A stretch of DNA of 45,333 nucleotides from Modicisalibacter coralii. Lineage in GTDB: Bacteria; Pseudomonadota; Gammaproteobacteria; Pseudomonadales; Halomonadaceae. The translations under genes were made by a program, and so were the position numbers. The DNA lies in contig NZ_QWBW01000037.1 of the NCBI RefSeq assembly GCF_004117855.1, positions 1-45,333 of the forward strand, written 5' to 3'. The notes under the pieces are model-generated. The model did not search any database. It was not told where the DNA came from and saw only the letters and a list, made by a program, of their open reading frames with translations. The stretch's first letter is position 1, and each line of letters starts with the position of its first letter. Shown in pieces: positions 18,538 through 27,600 of the stretch.

Positions 18538-19626
18538 TCACCTTTGAGAATTGAAATCGTCGGGTCTCGAGCGGGTCGCGAACCCGCTATCCCCTGGATC
18601 GCCCGCGACCGACGGGATAGCGGTCTCTCCCAGCTCGCTCGACAGCCGGGCCGGCAGGTTCATGCGAACCTCCCGCACCGCTCGCGACACGGCAAAGGCG
18701 AACCCCTGGGCGTCGGCATGGCCGTGGCTCTTGACCACGATACCCGCCAGCCCCAGTAGACTCGCCCCATTGTAGCGCACCGGGTCCAGTTGGCGCTTGA
18801 CGCGCAACAGCGCCGGGCGTGCCAGCAGCGACACCAGCCGACTTCCCCAGTGGGCCGAGAACGTGGTCTGAAAGCGATCGACGAGCATCCGCGCCAGCCC
18901 TTCGCTGGACTTGAGCACGATATTGCCGACGAAGCCGTCGCATACCACCACGTCCGCCGCACCGTTGAACAGGCCATCGCCCTCGACGAAGCCCACGTAG
19001 TTGAGACCCAGGGTCCGCAGACGCGCATCCGCCTCGCGGACGCTGGCCGGCCCCTTGGTCGCCTCGACGCCGACGTTGAGCAAGGCGATGCGTGGGCGCG
19101 CCAACCCATCGACATGACGCACCATGATATCGGCCATGCGCGCGAAATCGACCAACCGCTCGGCGGTAGCCTCGATGTTGGCGCCCATGTCGATCATGTA
19201 GCAACGCCCGCCCTCGCGGGTGGGAATGGCCGTGGTGATGGCCGGGCGCGGGATCCCCGCGACCATGCCCAGCGCGCGCCGAGACAGGGCCATCAACGCC
19301 CCGGTGTTACCCGCGCTGACCCCGGCATCGGCCCGACCGGCCGCCAGCGCATCGAGCATCAGCGCCAGACTCGAGCCCCGCCCGGCGCGCAGCGCCTGCG
19401 AAACCCGCGTCGCCTGGGAAATCGTCGTTTCCGCGTGACTCAGCGCGAGACGCGTCGTCATCCCCCGCCAACGACGGGGCAGGCGCGACACCTCGGCTTC
19501 CAGCCGCTCACGCGGGCCAAACAGGGTGACATCGAGCTGCGGATGCAGGCGCAGCGCTTCGGCAGCCCCCCATACGACAGCGCGGGGACCGAGATCCCCG
19601 CCCATGGCGTCGATGGCGATGCGCAC
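18538..19626 (-). CDS. plsX: Phosphate acyltransferase PlsX
   Basis: This 362-residue protein begins [14 protein letters not shown], the PlsX hallmark. Further family blocks are [22 protein letters not shown] and [17 protein letters not shown]. It converts acyl-ACP to acyl-phosphate for phospholipid synthesis and is a peripheral membrane protein. The gene lies between rpmF and fabD, and probably shares their transcript, tying membrane synthesis to ribosome production. The last about 25 residues are divergent and polar, which is common in this family. Confidence 0.96.
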   Translation of the reverse strand: MRIAIDAMGGDLGPRAVVWGAAEALRLHPQLDVTLFGPRERLEAEVSRLPRRWRGMTTRLALSHAETTISQATRVSQALRAGRGSSLALMLDALAAGRADAGVSAGNTGALMALSRRALGMVAGIPRPAITTAIPTREGGRCYMIDMGANIEATAERLVDFARMADIMVRHVDGLARPRIALLNVGVEATKGPASVREADARLRTLGLNYVGFVEGDGLFNGAADVVVCDGFVGNIVLKSSEGLARMLVDRFQTTFSAHWGSRLVSLLARPALLRVKRQLDPVRYNGASLLGLAGIVVKSHGHADAQGFAFAVSRAVREVRMNLPARLSSELGETAIPSVAGDPGDSGFATRSRPDDFNSQR

Positions 19627-19662
19627 GGCCAGTCGCCGGAGTCGTCCGCGCCAACGACCCTG

Positions 19663-19833
19663 TTAGATGTCGACGACCTTGCGGCCGCGGTAGAAACCGT
19701 CCGGGGCCACGTGGTGGCGACGATGCGTGGTGCCGGTTTCCTTGTCCTGAGACAGGGTCGGGCCGCTCAGCGCATCGTGGCTGCGGCGCATGCCGCGCTT
19801 GGAACGGGACTTGCGGTTTTGTTGAACTGCCAT
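19663..19833 (-). CDS. rpmF: 50S ribosomal protein L32
   Basis: This 56-residue basic protein begins [20 protein letters not shown] and contains [14 protein letters not shown] near its end, which is L32. GGAG lies eight bases before the ATG. It lacks the zinc-binding cysteine set found in some bacterial L32 forms (no cysteine is present), as in other gammaproteobacteria. It lies between yceD and plsX, the conserved order. Confidence 0.97.
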   Translation of the reverse strand: MAVQQNRKSRSKRGMRRSHDALSGPTLSQDKETGTTHRRHHVAPDGFYRGRKVVDI

Positions 19834-19860
19834 GGGTAGAACTCCAGAGCGTATCGTGAT

Positions 19861-20388
19861 TCAGTGTTTGTCCTTCAGCGTGCGCAGCACGTCGAAGGGG
19901 CTTGCAGCGGGCTCTTCCGATACCTCGGCATCGGCTCCGCTGGCCAGCTGGTCGCGCGAGACGGCACATTCCGCCTCGTCGTGATAGACCACCTGCGGCA
20001 GGCTGAGGATCAGTTCGTCCTCGACGACCGGCAGCAGGTTGAGCTGTTCGTTTTCCACCAGGACCGGTTCGTAGTCGCCGGGCAACTCGGCGGCCAGGGC
20101 ATCGCTGCTCACCATGCCCAGCCACCAGTGGCTCTCCAGCGAGACCGGCATCGGCTCGAGACAACGGCGACAGGCAAGGCTGACCTCGGCCTGCAGGCGG
20201 CCTTCTATATAGCGCCGCCCCTGAGCGTCGATGCCGAAGGCCAGGCGTACCTCGCAGTCGCCCTGCTGGGCACCGGCCTCTTCGGCGAGGCGTTTCATCC
20301 CCGCGAGATCGACGCACCCTTCGAGGACCTGCTCGTTGGCCGCCAGCCGATACGGCTCGACCTGCGTGGGAAGTCTAGTGGTCATCAT
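19861..20388 (-). CDS. yceD: YceD/DUF177 family protein (23S rRNA accumulation protein)
   Basis: This protein of about 175 residues starts at one of two adjacent ATG codons (20388 or 20385); a longer open frame to 20832 overlaps maf and is not coding. DUF177 features are visible: SLACRRCLEPM with the CxxC pair, and ELILSLPQVVYHDEAEC. The E. coli protein is linked to 23S rRNA accumulation; the mechanism is not known. It is the first gene of the rpmF-plsX-fab cluster. No ribosome site precedes the ATGs, and a near-consensus promoter sits so close that the mRNA may have almost no leader. Confidence 0.93.
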   Translation of the reverse strand: MMTTRLPTQVEPYRLAANEQVLEGCVDLAGMKRLAEEAGAQQGDCEVRLAFGIDAQGRRYIEGRLQAEVSLACRRCLEPMPVSLESHWWLGMVSSDALAAELPGDYEPVLVENEQLNLLPVVEDELILSLPQVVYHDEAECAVSRDQLASGADAEVSEEPAASPFDVLRTLKDKH

Positions 20389-20397
20389 AGGCGCGCA

Positions 20398-20426
20398 ATA
20401 ATAGGGATTCCCCCGAAGCCTGTCAA
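20398..20426 (-). promoter_or_regulatory. Near-consensus promoter of the yceD-rpmF-plsX-fab cluster
   Basis: On the minus strand TTGACA (20421-20426, perfect) and TATTAT (20398-20403, 5 of 6) are 17 bases apart. The predicted transcription start is about 20391-20388, at or within a few bases of the first yceD ATG. Confidence 0.8.
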
Positions 20427-20435
20427 AGCGCGTTG

Positions 20436-20457
20436 CGTCATGCTGTACACCATGACG
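20436..20457. repeat. 22-bp near-perfect palindrome between yceD and maf
   Basis: CGTCATG and CATGACG flank a central TGTACA, with one mismatched base pair between (20 of 22 positions are symmetrical). It lies 10 bases upstream of the -35 of the yceD promoter and 44 bases before maf. It looks like a repressor or activator site; no known regulator motif was recognised. Confidence 0.55.
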
Positions 20458-20500
20458 GGGGCCCGGCAGACTGAGGTCACCTCGCCCCAAAGGAGTTGCC

Positions 20501-21082
20501 ATGAGCCGCCTGGTCCTCGCTTCCGGTTCGCGCTGGCGTCGCCAGTTGCTCGAGCGCCTGGATATTCCCTTCACCTGGTCCAGCCCCGACATCGACGAGA
20601 CGCCGCGACCCGAGGAGTCGCCGGAGGCCCTCGTCCACCGCCTGGCCCTGGGCAAGGCGGAACGCGTCGTCCGCGACCATCCCGACCACCTGATCGTCGG
20701 CAGCGACCAGATCGCCCTGTTCGAGGGCGACATCCTCGGCAAGCCCGGCGACGACGCCACCGCCCGGGCCAACCTGGCGCGCTTTTCCGGCAATCGGGTG
20801 CGCTTCTTGACCGGCCTGGCGCTGATCGACACCCGCGCCAGCCGCCACTGGGTCTGCCATGAACGCTACGACGTCGTCTTCCGCACGCTCAGCGAACGCG
20901 AGATCGCGCACTACGTCGATCGCGAACAACCGCTGGACAGTGCCGGCAGCTTCCGCATGGAGGGGCTGGGCGTCACCCTCTTCGAGCGCCTGGAAGGCGA
21001 CGACCCCAACACCCTGATCGGCCTGCCGCTGATTCGCCTGTGCGCGCTGCTGCGCGAGGCCGGCCTGGATCCGCTCGCTTGA
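20501..21082 (+). CDS. maf: Maf-family nucleotide pyrophosphatase (YceF type)
   Basis: This 193-residue protein begins MSRLVLASGSRWRRQLLERL, the Maf signature with the conserved SxSxxR-type loop. SPDIDETPRPEESPEALV and VGSDQIALFEGDILGKPG are further family blocks, the latter with the catalytic Asp. Proteins of the YceF branch hydrolyse modified nucleotides such as 7-methyl-GTP to monophosphates. AAAGGAG precedes the ATG at five bases. It is divergent from yceD, as yceF is in E. coli. The exact substrate cannot be told with certainty from sequence alone. Confidence 0.94.
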   Translation: MSRLVLASGSRWRRQLLERLDIPFTWSSPDIDETPRPEESPEALVHRLALGKAERVVRDHPDHLIVGSDQIALFEGDILGKPGDDATARANLARFSGNRVRFLTGLALIDTRASRHWVCHERYDVVFRTLSEREIAHYVDREQPLDSAGSFRMEGLGVTLFERLEGDDPNTLIGLPLIRLCALLREAGLDPLA

Positions 21083-21188
21083 GGCTGGCCCTGCCCCGCC
21101 GCTCCCGACGCCGCGACCGAACGGCGCCGGGCCTTATCTTAGGGGCGCTGACAACGTCGTCGAGCGCAGACATTTCGTTAACGCCCTC

Positions 21189-22256
21189 TTAGCCGCCGAG
21201 CTGATAGCGCACCGGTGTCGGCGAAGCCTGACTCGACAGCCCCAGCCACTCGGCGGCGACCCGGCCGAAACGGCGCGACAGCCGCTCGAACGGATCGACC
21301 TCCGGCGTGTAGTCCTCGACACGCACGCCACCGAAACGCTCCCGGGCGAGCTGATCGACGCTCTCGAGGCCATCCACCAGCCCCAGCCCCACGGCCTGCT
21401 CGCCGGTCCACACCAGCCCCGAGAACAGTCGCGGGTCGTCGCCGAGCCGATCGCCGCGACCAGCCTTGACGTCCTCGATGAACTGACGATGGGTGGTATC
21501 CAGAATCTGCTGCCAGAAACGCCGCTGCTCGGGCGCGATATCGCTGAAGGGGTCCAGCAGGTCCTTGTTCTCGCCCGACGTGAAGACGCGCCGTTCGATG
21601 CCCAGCCGGCCGATGGCGTCCTGGAGACCGAAGCCCGAGTAGATCACCCCGATCGACCCCACCAGACTGGCCGGCGCCGCATGGATCTCGTCGGCGCCCG
21701 AGGCGATGTAATAGGCGCCGCTCGCGCCGATGTCCTCGATCACCGCGATGATCGGCTTGTCACCCTGGCCGGAAAGCCGCCGGAGTTCGGCATAGATGCG
21801 CTGCGACTGGACCGGGCTGCCACCGGGGCTGTTGATGTCGAGCACCACCGCCCGCACCTGCGGATCCTTCCAGGCCTGCCTCACGCCCTCGATGACCCGC
21901 TCGGCACTCGCCTGACGCTGGGCGTCGATCACCCCCTCCACGCGCACCACGCCCAGATGCGGGCCACCGGGCGCCGGCGTCCCCGCGGTACGCACGCCAT
22001 AGAAGGCCACGCCGATGGCCGCCAGCAACAGGCTCGCGAACAGCAGGCGGAAGAACAGCTTCCAGCGCCGCGAGCGGCGCTGTTCCGTCAACACGCCCTG
22101 CATCCAGCGATCCATCATCTCGAGCTGCTGCAATCGCTGACGCTCGCGCAGGGTCTCGGCATCCGCCGCCTCGGGGGCCGACGCGGCGCGATGCTCCCCG
22201 CCCGGCGGCACCTCCTCTCCTTGCGTCCATCGATCATGGTCACGCTCGTCGCTCAT
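21189..22256 (-). CDS. sppA: S49-family signal peptide peptidase SppA
   Basis: This 355-residue protein starts at MSDERDHDRW (GGGAGGT upstream; an adjacent GTG is the alternative). A polar N-terminus of about 65 residues precedes one membrane helix (FFRLLFASLLLAAIGVAFYG). The periplasmic protease domain has DINSPGGSPVQSQRIY and SGAYYIASGADEIHA, with the nucleophilic Ser in the latter block, and VGSIGVIYSGF. It is the short single-domain form, not the duplicated 67-kDa form of E. coli. It degrades leftover signal peptides in the membrane. It converges with maf and follows the HAD gene. Confidence 0.94.
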   Translation of the reverse strand: MSDERDHDRWTQGEEVPPGGEHRAASAPEAADAETLRERQRLQQLEMMDRWMQGVLTEQRRSRRWKLFFRLLFASLLLAAIGVAFYGVRTAGTPAPGGPHLGVVRVEGVIDAQRQASAERVIEGVRQAWKDPQVRAVVLDINSPGGSPVQSQRIYAELRRLSGQGDKPIIAVIEDIGASGAYYIASGADEIHAAPASLVGSIGVIYSGFGLQDAIGRLGIERRVFTSGENKDLLDPFSDIAPEQRRFWQQILDTTHRQFIEDVKAGRGDRLGDDPRLFSGLVWTGEQAVGLGLVDGLESVDQLARERFGGVRVEDYTPEVDPFERLSRRFGRVAAEWLGLSSQASPTPVRYQLGG

Positions 22257-22308
22257 CACCGCACCTCCCTGGGGGATGGAAAGAGGATTCGAATCCCGCT
22301 ATCGACGC

Positions 22309-22968
22309 TCAACGCCAGAGCCAGTCGATCACCTCGGCGAAGCTCTCGGCATGGAACACCGGGGCGCAGGCCGCCAGCCGTTCGCGCGAATGCACGCCGT
22401 AGGCCACCGCCAACCGGTCCATGCCCAGCGCCCGGGCCATCTGCATGTCGTATTCCGTGTCGCCGATCATCAGCGCCTCGCCGGCCGCGACGCCGAGTTC
22501 TCCGAGCAGTTCCTCGAGCATCCGCGGGTCGGGCTTGGAGCGCGTCTCGTCGGCGGTGCGACTGGCGTGAAACCAGGCACCGCTGCCGGTGGCGGCAAAG
22601 GCGCGATCGAGACCGCGACGGCTCTTGCCGGTGGCGACGGCCAGTTGCAGGCCGGCCTCGTCGCGCAACCCGGCGATCCCCGCCTCCACCCCGGGGAAGA
22701 ACGGCGTGGGGGTGCGGTCGGCCGCCACGAAACGCGCCGAGTAGGCCTGCCGCAGCCGTTCGGCGAGGGCCTCATCGATGCCCGGACACAAGCGGTCGAT
22801 CGCCTCGGGCAGCCCCAGACCGATGATATCGCGGACCGCCTCCGGTGCCAGGGCCGACCAGCCGACGTCGAGGGCGGCCCCCTGCATGCACGCGACGATC
22901 CGCGCCTCGGAGTCCACCAGGGTGCCGTCCCAGTCGAAGATCACCAGGCGATAACGCCGACTCGTCAT
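22309..22968 (-). CDS. HAD-family hydrolase (phosphoglycolate phosphatase-like)
   Basis: This 219-residue protein starts at MTSRRYRLVIFDWDGTLVDSE. FDWDGTLVDS gives the nucleophilic and acid/base aspartates, AVATGKSRRG the second motif, SKPDPRMLEELL the conserved lysine, and GDTEYDMQMARALG the metal-binding acidic residues. The cap inserted after motif I (about residues 18-90) places it near phosphoglycolate phosphatase Gph and pyrophosphatase PpaX. The substrate is not deducible. Its ATG overlaps the rluC stop as ATGA, and GGAGG in the end of rluC serves as ribosome site. Pairing with rluC and sppA is, as I recall, shared with Pseudomonas. Confidence 0.92.
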   Translation of the reverse strand: MTSRRYRLVIFDWDGTLVDSEARIVACMQGAALDVGWSALAPEAVRDIIGLGLPEAIDRLCPGIDEALAERLRQAYSARFVAADRTPTPFFPGVEAGIAGLRDEAGLQLAVATGKSRRGLDRAFAATGSGAWFHASRTADETRSKPDPRMLEELLGELGVAAGEALMIGDTEYDMQMARALGMDRLAVAYGVHSRERLAACAPVFHAESFAEVIDWLWR

Positions 22969-23921
22969 CATTCGCCTCCCCGCTCGCGGGCACGATCCAG
23001 GACCGCTTCCAGCTCCTCGCCCAGCGGCGCCCTGACCTGCACCGGACGGCCACTGCTGGGCTCGGGGAAGGTCAGCGAAGCCGCGTGCAGGAACAATCGC
23101 GAGAGGTTCAGCTGCGCCGACAGATGTCGCGACTCGCGGGTGGCGTACTTGTCGTCGCCCAGCAGTGCGTGGCCGGCATGCGCCGCATGCACGCGAATCT
23201 GGTGCGTGCGGCCGGTGACCGGCTGCGCCTCGACCAGGGTCGCGCCGGGCAACGTCTCGCGGACGGCGAAGCGCGTGCGCGCCACCTTGCCGGCAGGGTC
23301 GACACGCACGCGGCGCTCGCCGTTGCCGGCATCGTAGCGGTCCAGCCGCGCGCTGACGAAGTCGCGACGGGCCGGCCAGCGCCCGGCCACCAGCGCCAGA
23401 TAACGCTTTTCCATCTTGTGCTGCTTGAGCGCGGCGTTCAGGGTCAGCAGCGCCGGTCGCGTCTTGGCCAGCAGCAGACAGCCCGAGGTATCGCGGTCGA
23501 GACGATGCACCAGCTCCAGAAAGTCGAGGTCCTCGCGCACCTGGCGCAGCGCCTCGATCAGGCCGATCTTCACACCGCTTCCCCCGTGCACCGGCAACCC
23601 CGACGGCTTGTTGATCACCAGCCAGTCCGGGCCTTCGATCAACACGTTGCCGGCGAGCAGGTTGCGCAGATTGTCGCTGACCTCGCGCACCGCTTCGGCC
23701 GGCGCCAGGCGCAAGGGGGGAATGCGCACCACATCGCCCGGCACCAGGCGATAGTCGGCCTTGATGCGCTTCTTGTTGACGCGCACCTCGCCCTTGCGAA
23801 CGATGCGATAGATGAGCGCCCGCGGCGCCCCCTTGAGCCGCGTGTGCAGAAAATTGTCGATCCGTTGACCGGCATGCGCCTCGCCGATCTCGACCCATTG
23901 GATATCACGCCCTTCGGCCAT
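22968..23921 (-). CDS. rluC: 23S rRNA pseudouridine synthase RluC
   Basis: This 317-residue protein has an N-terminal S4 RNA-binding domain (about residues 16-75, with RIDNFLHTRLKG and KGEVRVNKKR) and a RluA-type catalytic domain with HRLDRDTSGCLLLAKT, where the Asp of RLD is catalytic. RTHQIRVHAAHAGHALLGDDKY is the other family block. RluC makes pseudouridines at 955, 2504 and 2580 (E. coli numbering). It is divergent from rne, the arrangement found in E. coli. A TAGAAT -10-like element on the minus strand at 23967-23972 may belong to its promoter. Confidence 0.96.
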   Translation of the reverse strand: MAEGRDIQWVEIGEAHAGQRIDNFLHTRLKGAPRALIYRIVRKGEVRVNKKRIKADYRLVPGDVVRIPPLRLAPAEAVREVSDNLRNLLAGNVLIEGPDWLVINKPSGLPVHGGSGVKIGLIEALRQVREDLDFLELVHRLDRDTSGCLLLAKTRPALLTLNAALKQHKMEKRYLALVAGRWPARRDFVSARLDRYDAGNGERRVRVDPAGKVARTRFAVRETLPGATLVEAQPVTGRTHQIRVHAAHAGHALLGDDKYATRESRHLSAQLNLSRLFLHAASLTFPEPSSGRPVQVRAPLGEELEAVLDRARERGGE

Positions 23922-23998
23922 TCAGCCTCCCTCTGACCCGCCGGCCAAGGTGGCCGGAAAGTGGCCATTCTAACCCAGTGCGCCCCGGTGACGGTCAA

Positions 23999-24027
23999 TT
24001 GCCGCTGTGTCGCTTTACTGGTATATT
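23999..24027 (+). promoter_or_regulatory. Candidate rne promoter
   Basis: TTGCCG (23999-24004) and TATATT (24022-24027) are 17 bases apart on the plus strand. Transcription would start near 24034, leaving a leader of about 580 bases before rne. No other good promoter was seen closer to the gene. Confidence 0.55.
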
Positions 24028-24033
24028 CCGAAC

Positions 24034-24612
24034 TCGCTCGGAGGGGTCCCAGTGCCCGTCTCAGGCGCCTGCACGACCAGCACGCAGGCCAGAGCCAAGA
24101 ATCCGGCGACGGGGTTCGCCCCGCCGCCTTCGCAGTGAAGCAACGACGACGCCACGCCCGAGCCGGGCCGCCCACCATCATCGGCGGTCACGACCACGGG
24201 GATTATCAACACCGTGCCGGAGGCCGGCGTCGGCGAATCGAACAATGCCAGGTGTCTGGCGGTCGTCCGCAGGACCGGACGGGCACTCGCCCGCCGGGAC
24301 ACGTCCTGCCGCCGCCGCGTACTCAACATGCTCTTGCGGCGCCCGGTCAACTACCGGTCGCTGATGACACACACACGACATGCGCTGAGCACAGCACGAA
24401 GCAAGAAGCGGTTCGCCGTCGCCGACGCAAAAGGAATCGCTGGTCAGATAGACGTGCGGAAACAAGCACCACGCGCTTGGCGTACCGGGGCAGGCCTGAC
24501 TCGAGTCGGCCCCTGCCGCTTCGCCCGCGCGCATCGTGAACCGCCCGCGCCGACATTTCAGCAGCGTTGTCCCCAGGCCCGCCTACCGGCGCGAGCCAAC
24601 TAGCGAGACAAC
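24034..24612 (+). ncRNA. Long 5' leader of rne, possible autoregulatory RNA
   Basis: No convincing gene lies in these 579 bases. E. coli rne has a 361-base leader through which RNase E controls its own mRNA, so a similar role is likely by analogy. Visible stems: 24104-24126 (CGGC and GGGG arms closed by a TTCG tetraloop, with a three-base bulge), 24343-24357 (CCGGT/ACCGG) and 24489-24517 (GGCAGG/CCTGCC enclosing GACTCGAGTC). Single-stranded A-rich tracts near 24395-24435 could be cleavage sites. Confidence 0.5.
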
Positions 24613-27600
24613 ATGAAACGGATGCTCATCAACGCGACCCAGCCCGAAGAGCTGCGCGTCGCTCTGGTCGATGGACAGCGCCTCTACGATCTGGACATCG
24701 AGTCCGGCGCCCGAGAGCAAAAGAAAGCCAACATCTACCGCGGCAAGATCACCCGCGTCGAACCCTCCCTGGAAGCCGCCTTCGTCGACTTCGGCGCCGA
24801 ACGTCACGGCTTCTTGCCGCTCAAGGAAATTTCCCGCGAATACTTCGTCAAGGACCCTTCCGGTCGCCCCAACATCAAGGAAGTGATCAAGGAAGGCCAG
24901 GAAGTCATCGTCCAGGTCGACAAGGAAGAACGCGGCAACAAGGGCGCGGCGCTGACCACCTTCATCAGCCTGGCGGGCCGTTTCCTGGTCCTGATGCCCA
25001 ACAACCCGCGCGCCGGCGGCATCTCGCGGCGCATCGAGGGCGACGAGCGGGCCCAGCTCAAGGACGCCATGGGCGCCCTGACCCTGCCCGACAAGATGGG
25101 CGTGATCGTGCGTACCGCCGGGATCGGCCGCAGCACCGAGGAGCTGCAGTGGGACCTCGACTACCTCGCCCAGGTCTGGGAGGCGATCACCGAGGAAGCC
25201 GGCAAGCGCTCCGCCCCCTTCCTGATCTACCGCGAATCCAACGTCATCATCCGCGCCATGCGCGACTACCTGCGCCAGGACATCGGCGAGGTGCTGATCG
25301 ACAGCCCCGAGGTACACCAGGAAGCGCTCGGCTTCATTCGTCAGGTGATGCCCTCCTACCAGCAGAAGATCAAGCTCTACGCCGACGACGTGCCGCTGTT
25401 CTCGCGCTTCCAGATCGAATCGCAGATCGAGACCGCCTACCAGCGCGAGGTCAAGCTGCCCTCCGGCGGTTCGGTGGTGATCGATCATACCGAGGCACTG
25501 GTCTCCATCGACATCAACTCGGCACGCGCCACCCGTGGCAGCGACATCGAGGAAACCGCCCTGCAGACCAACGTGGAGGCGGCCGACGAGATCGCCCGCC
25601 AGTTGCGCCTGCGTGACATCGGCGGCCTGGTGGTCATCGACTTCATCGACATGTCGCCGGCGCGCAACCAGCGCGAGGTCGAGAATCGCGTCCGCGATGC
25701 GCTCAAGCTCGACCGCGCCCGCGTGCAGATCGGGCGTATCTCGCGCTTCGGCCTGATGGAGATGTCACGCCAGCGCCTGCGTCCCTCGCTGGGCGAGACC
25801 AGCGGCGTGGTCTGCCCGCGCTGCGACGGCCAGGGCACCATCCGCGACGTGCGCTCGATGTCGCTGTCGATCATGCGCCTCATCGAGGAAGAGGCGATGA
25901 AGGAGCGCAGCGCCCAGATCCGCGCCATCCTGCCGATCCCCGTGGCGACCTACCTGCTCAACGAGAAGCGCGCCACCATCGCCGACATCGAAGCCCGGCA
26001 GGGCGTCAAGGTGATCCTGCTGCCCAGCGCCGAGATGGACACCCCCCACTACGACGTCCAGCGCCTGCGCGACGATCACGTCAGCGACGAAGGCGAGGAC
26101 AAGTCGAGCTTCGAACTGTCCACCGATACCGAGGTCGGCAAGGAGCCCGATCTCACCCTGGCCAAGCCGATCCAGCGCAGCGAAGCGGCCGTCAAGAGCG
26201 TGGTCCACACCGCACCGGCACCCGCGTCCCTGCAGCAGGGCGCCGACGACGCCCAGCCCGCCGACGAGACTCCCGTCGTGGCGCCCAACGGCCTGCTCTC
26301 GCGCTTCTTCAAGGGCCTGGGCAAGCTGATCGGCCCCGCCGACGAGGCACCCTCCTCGAGCGCCCACCAGGACTCGCCGAGCCGCACGCCGGCGAGCGAC
26401 AAGCCGGCGGCCGATACCGAGAGTCGCAACAACGGCGGCAACCGCAATCGCCGTCGCGACTCCCGCGACAGCCAACAGGGCGATAAACGGCGTGACGACG
26501 CCCGGCGCGACGACGCCCGGCGCGACGACAATCAGCGTGACGACGCCCGGCGTGACGACACCAAGCGCGACGACGCCCGGCGTGACGACGCCCGGCGTGA
26601 CGGTGCTCGCCGCAACGATAACCGCCGTGACGACAACGCCCAACGCGACAAGTCGCGTGACGACAAGCGCAACGGCAAGTCCCCGCGCCAGGAGAACGGC
26701 GGTGACGAGCGCAAGCCCGGCCGCCAGAAGTCCGCGGATACAGAAAAGACCGACAAGCCGGCCACCAAGGGCGACAAAGGCGATAAGGGCGACAAGCCGG
26801 AGTCCCGCTCGCGCCGTGACGCCGGCAAGCCCGAGAAAAAGGAGCAGAAAGAGCAAAAGCCTGCGGAATCCGCGGAGCAGACCACCGCGGCGGACGGCAA
26901 GCCCAAGCGCACGCGCAACAACCCGCGTCAGCGTTCGCGCAAGCACGCCCTGAACCCGAAAGCCGTCACCGAGCAGGAGCGCCTGCAGGCCGAGGCCGCT
27001 GCCGAGCCGGCAAGCCCGGCGGCGTCGAGTGCCGAAGCCAGCGCAACCCCGGCGACCGACGCATCACGCCCGACCGAGACGACCCGCGACGCGACGCCGG
27101 CCAAGGCCGCCCAAGCGCCCGATACGGACGCCGCCGAGCCCGCGTCGGCCGACGAGAGCGCCAAGGACGAGGCCGCGACGGCGGCGACCGAGACACCGGC
27201 CGCCGGCGAACCGACTGCCAAGGCGCAGGGGCCGGCAACGTCCGGCGACAAGCCACGCGCGAAGAAGAGCGCGCGTCCGCGGCGCCCGGCGGCCGAGACC
27301 GCCAGCGAGCCGGCCGCGGCACAGGCCCCGGAGGACGACGCGACGGCGACCGGCAGGACCGAGTCGGCTCCTGCCGAGAACGATACGGCTCCCCGCGAAG
27401 CGAACCAGGCGACGCCCACGCCGGCATCGAGCGAATCGTCAGCGAGTCACCCGCAGAGCGCTGGCGACACGGAAGCCGCGACGTCCGACACCACGCCGCA
27501 ACGCGATGCCCCTGCGGCGCAGACGGAAGATACCGACGCCCGTGCCCGGTCAGCCGGTTCGGATGACGCCGCAAGCACCGCGCCGGCCGCCGACGAGGCC

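Noticed and set aside
20421-20437. CAAAGCGCGTTGCG at the yceD -35 considered as a third PsrA-type site
   Set aside because: The half-sites CAAAG and GTTGC do not form the AAAC/GTTT pair; the match is too weak.
21083-21188. Search for a terminator between convergent maf and sppA
   Set aside because: No stem of more than six perfect base pairs with a T-run was found by eye, so nothing is annotated in this 106-base gap.
22309-23898. Apparent 529-codon fusion of the HAD gene with an upstream domain
   Set aside because: The upstream part is a wrong-frame reading of rluC; the HAD protein starts at 22968, overlapping the rluC stop.
24015-24350. Minus-strand open frame of 111 codons in the rne leader
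   Set aside because: No ribosome site, no family features and the position inside a likely structured leader argue against a gene; it may be chance in GC-rich DNA.
26488-26637. Tandem 15-bp repeats considered as a CRISPR or non-coding minisatellite
   Set aside because: They are short, have no spacers, stay in the rne frame and encode a regular peptide repeat.
25765-26946. Antisense open frame of 393 codons, hydrophobic and Val-rich, opposite rne
   Set aside because: The Val/Gly pattern is the complement of the Asp/Arg/Ala codons of RNase E, including its repeats; it has no start signal and no known family.
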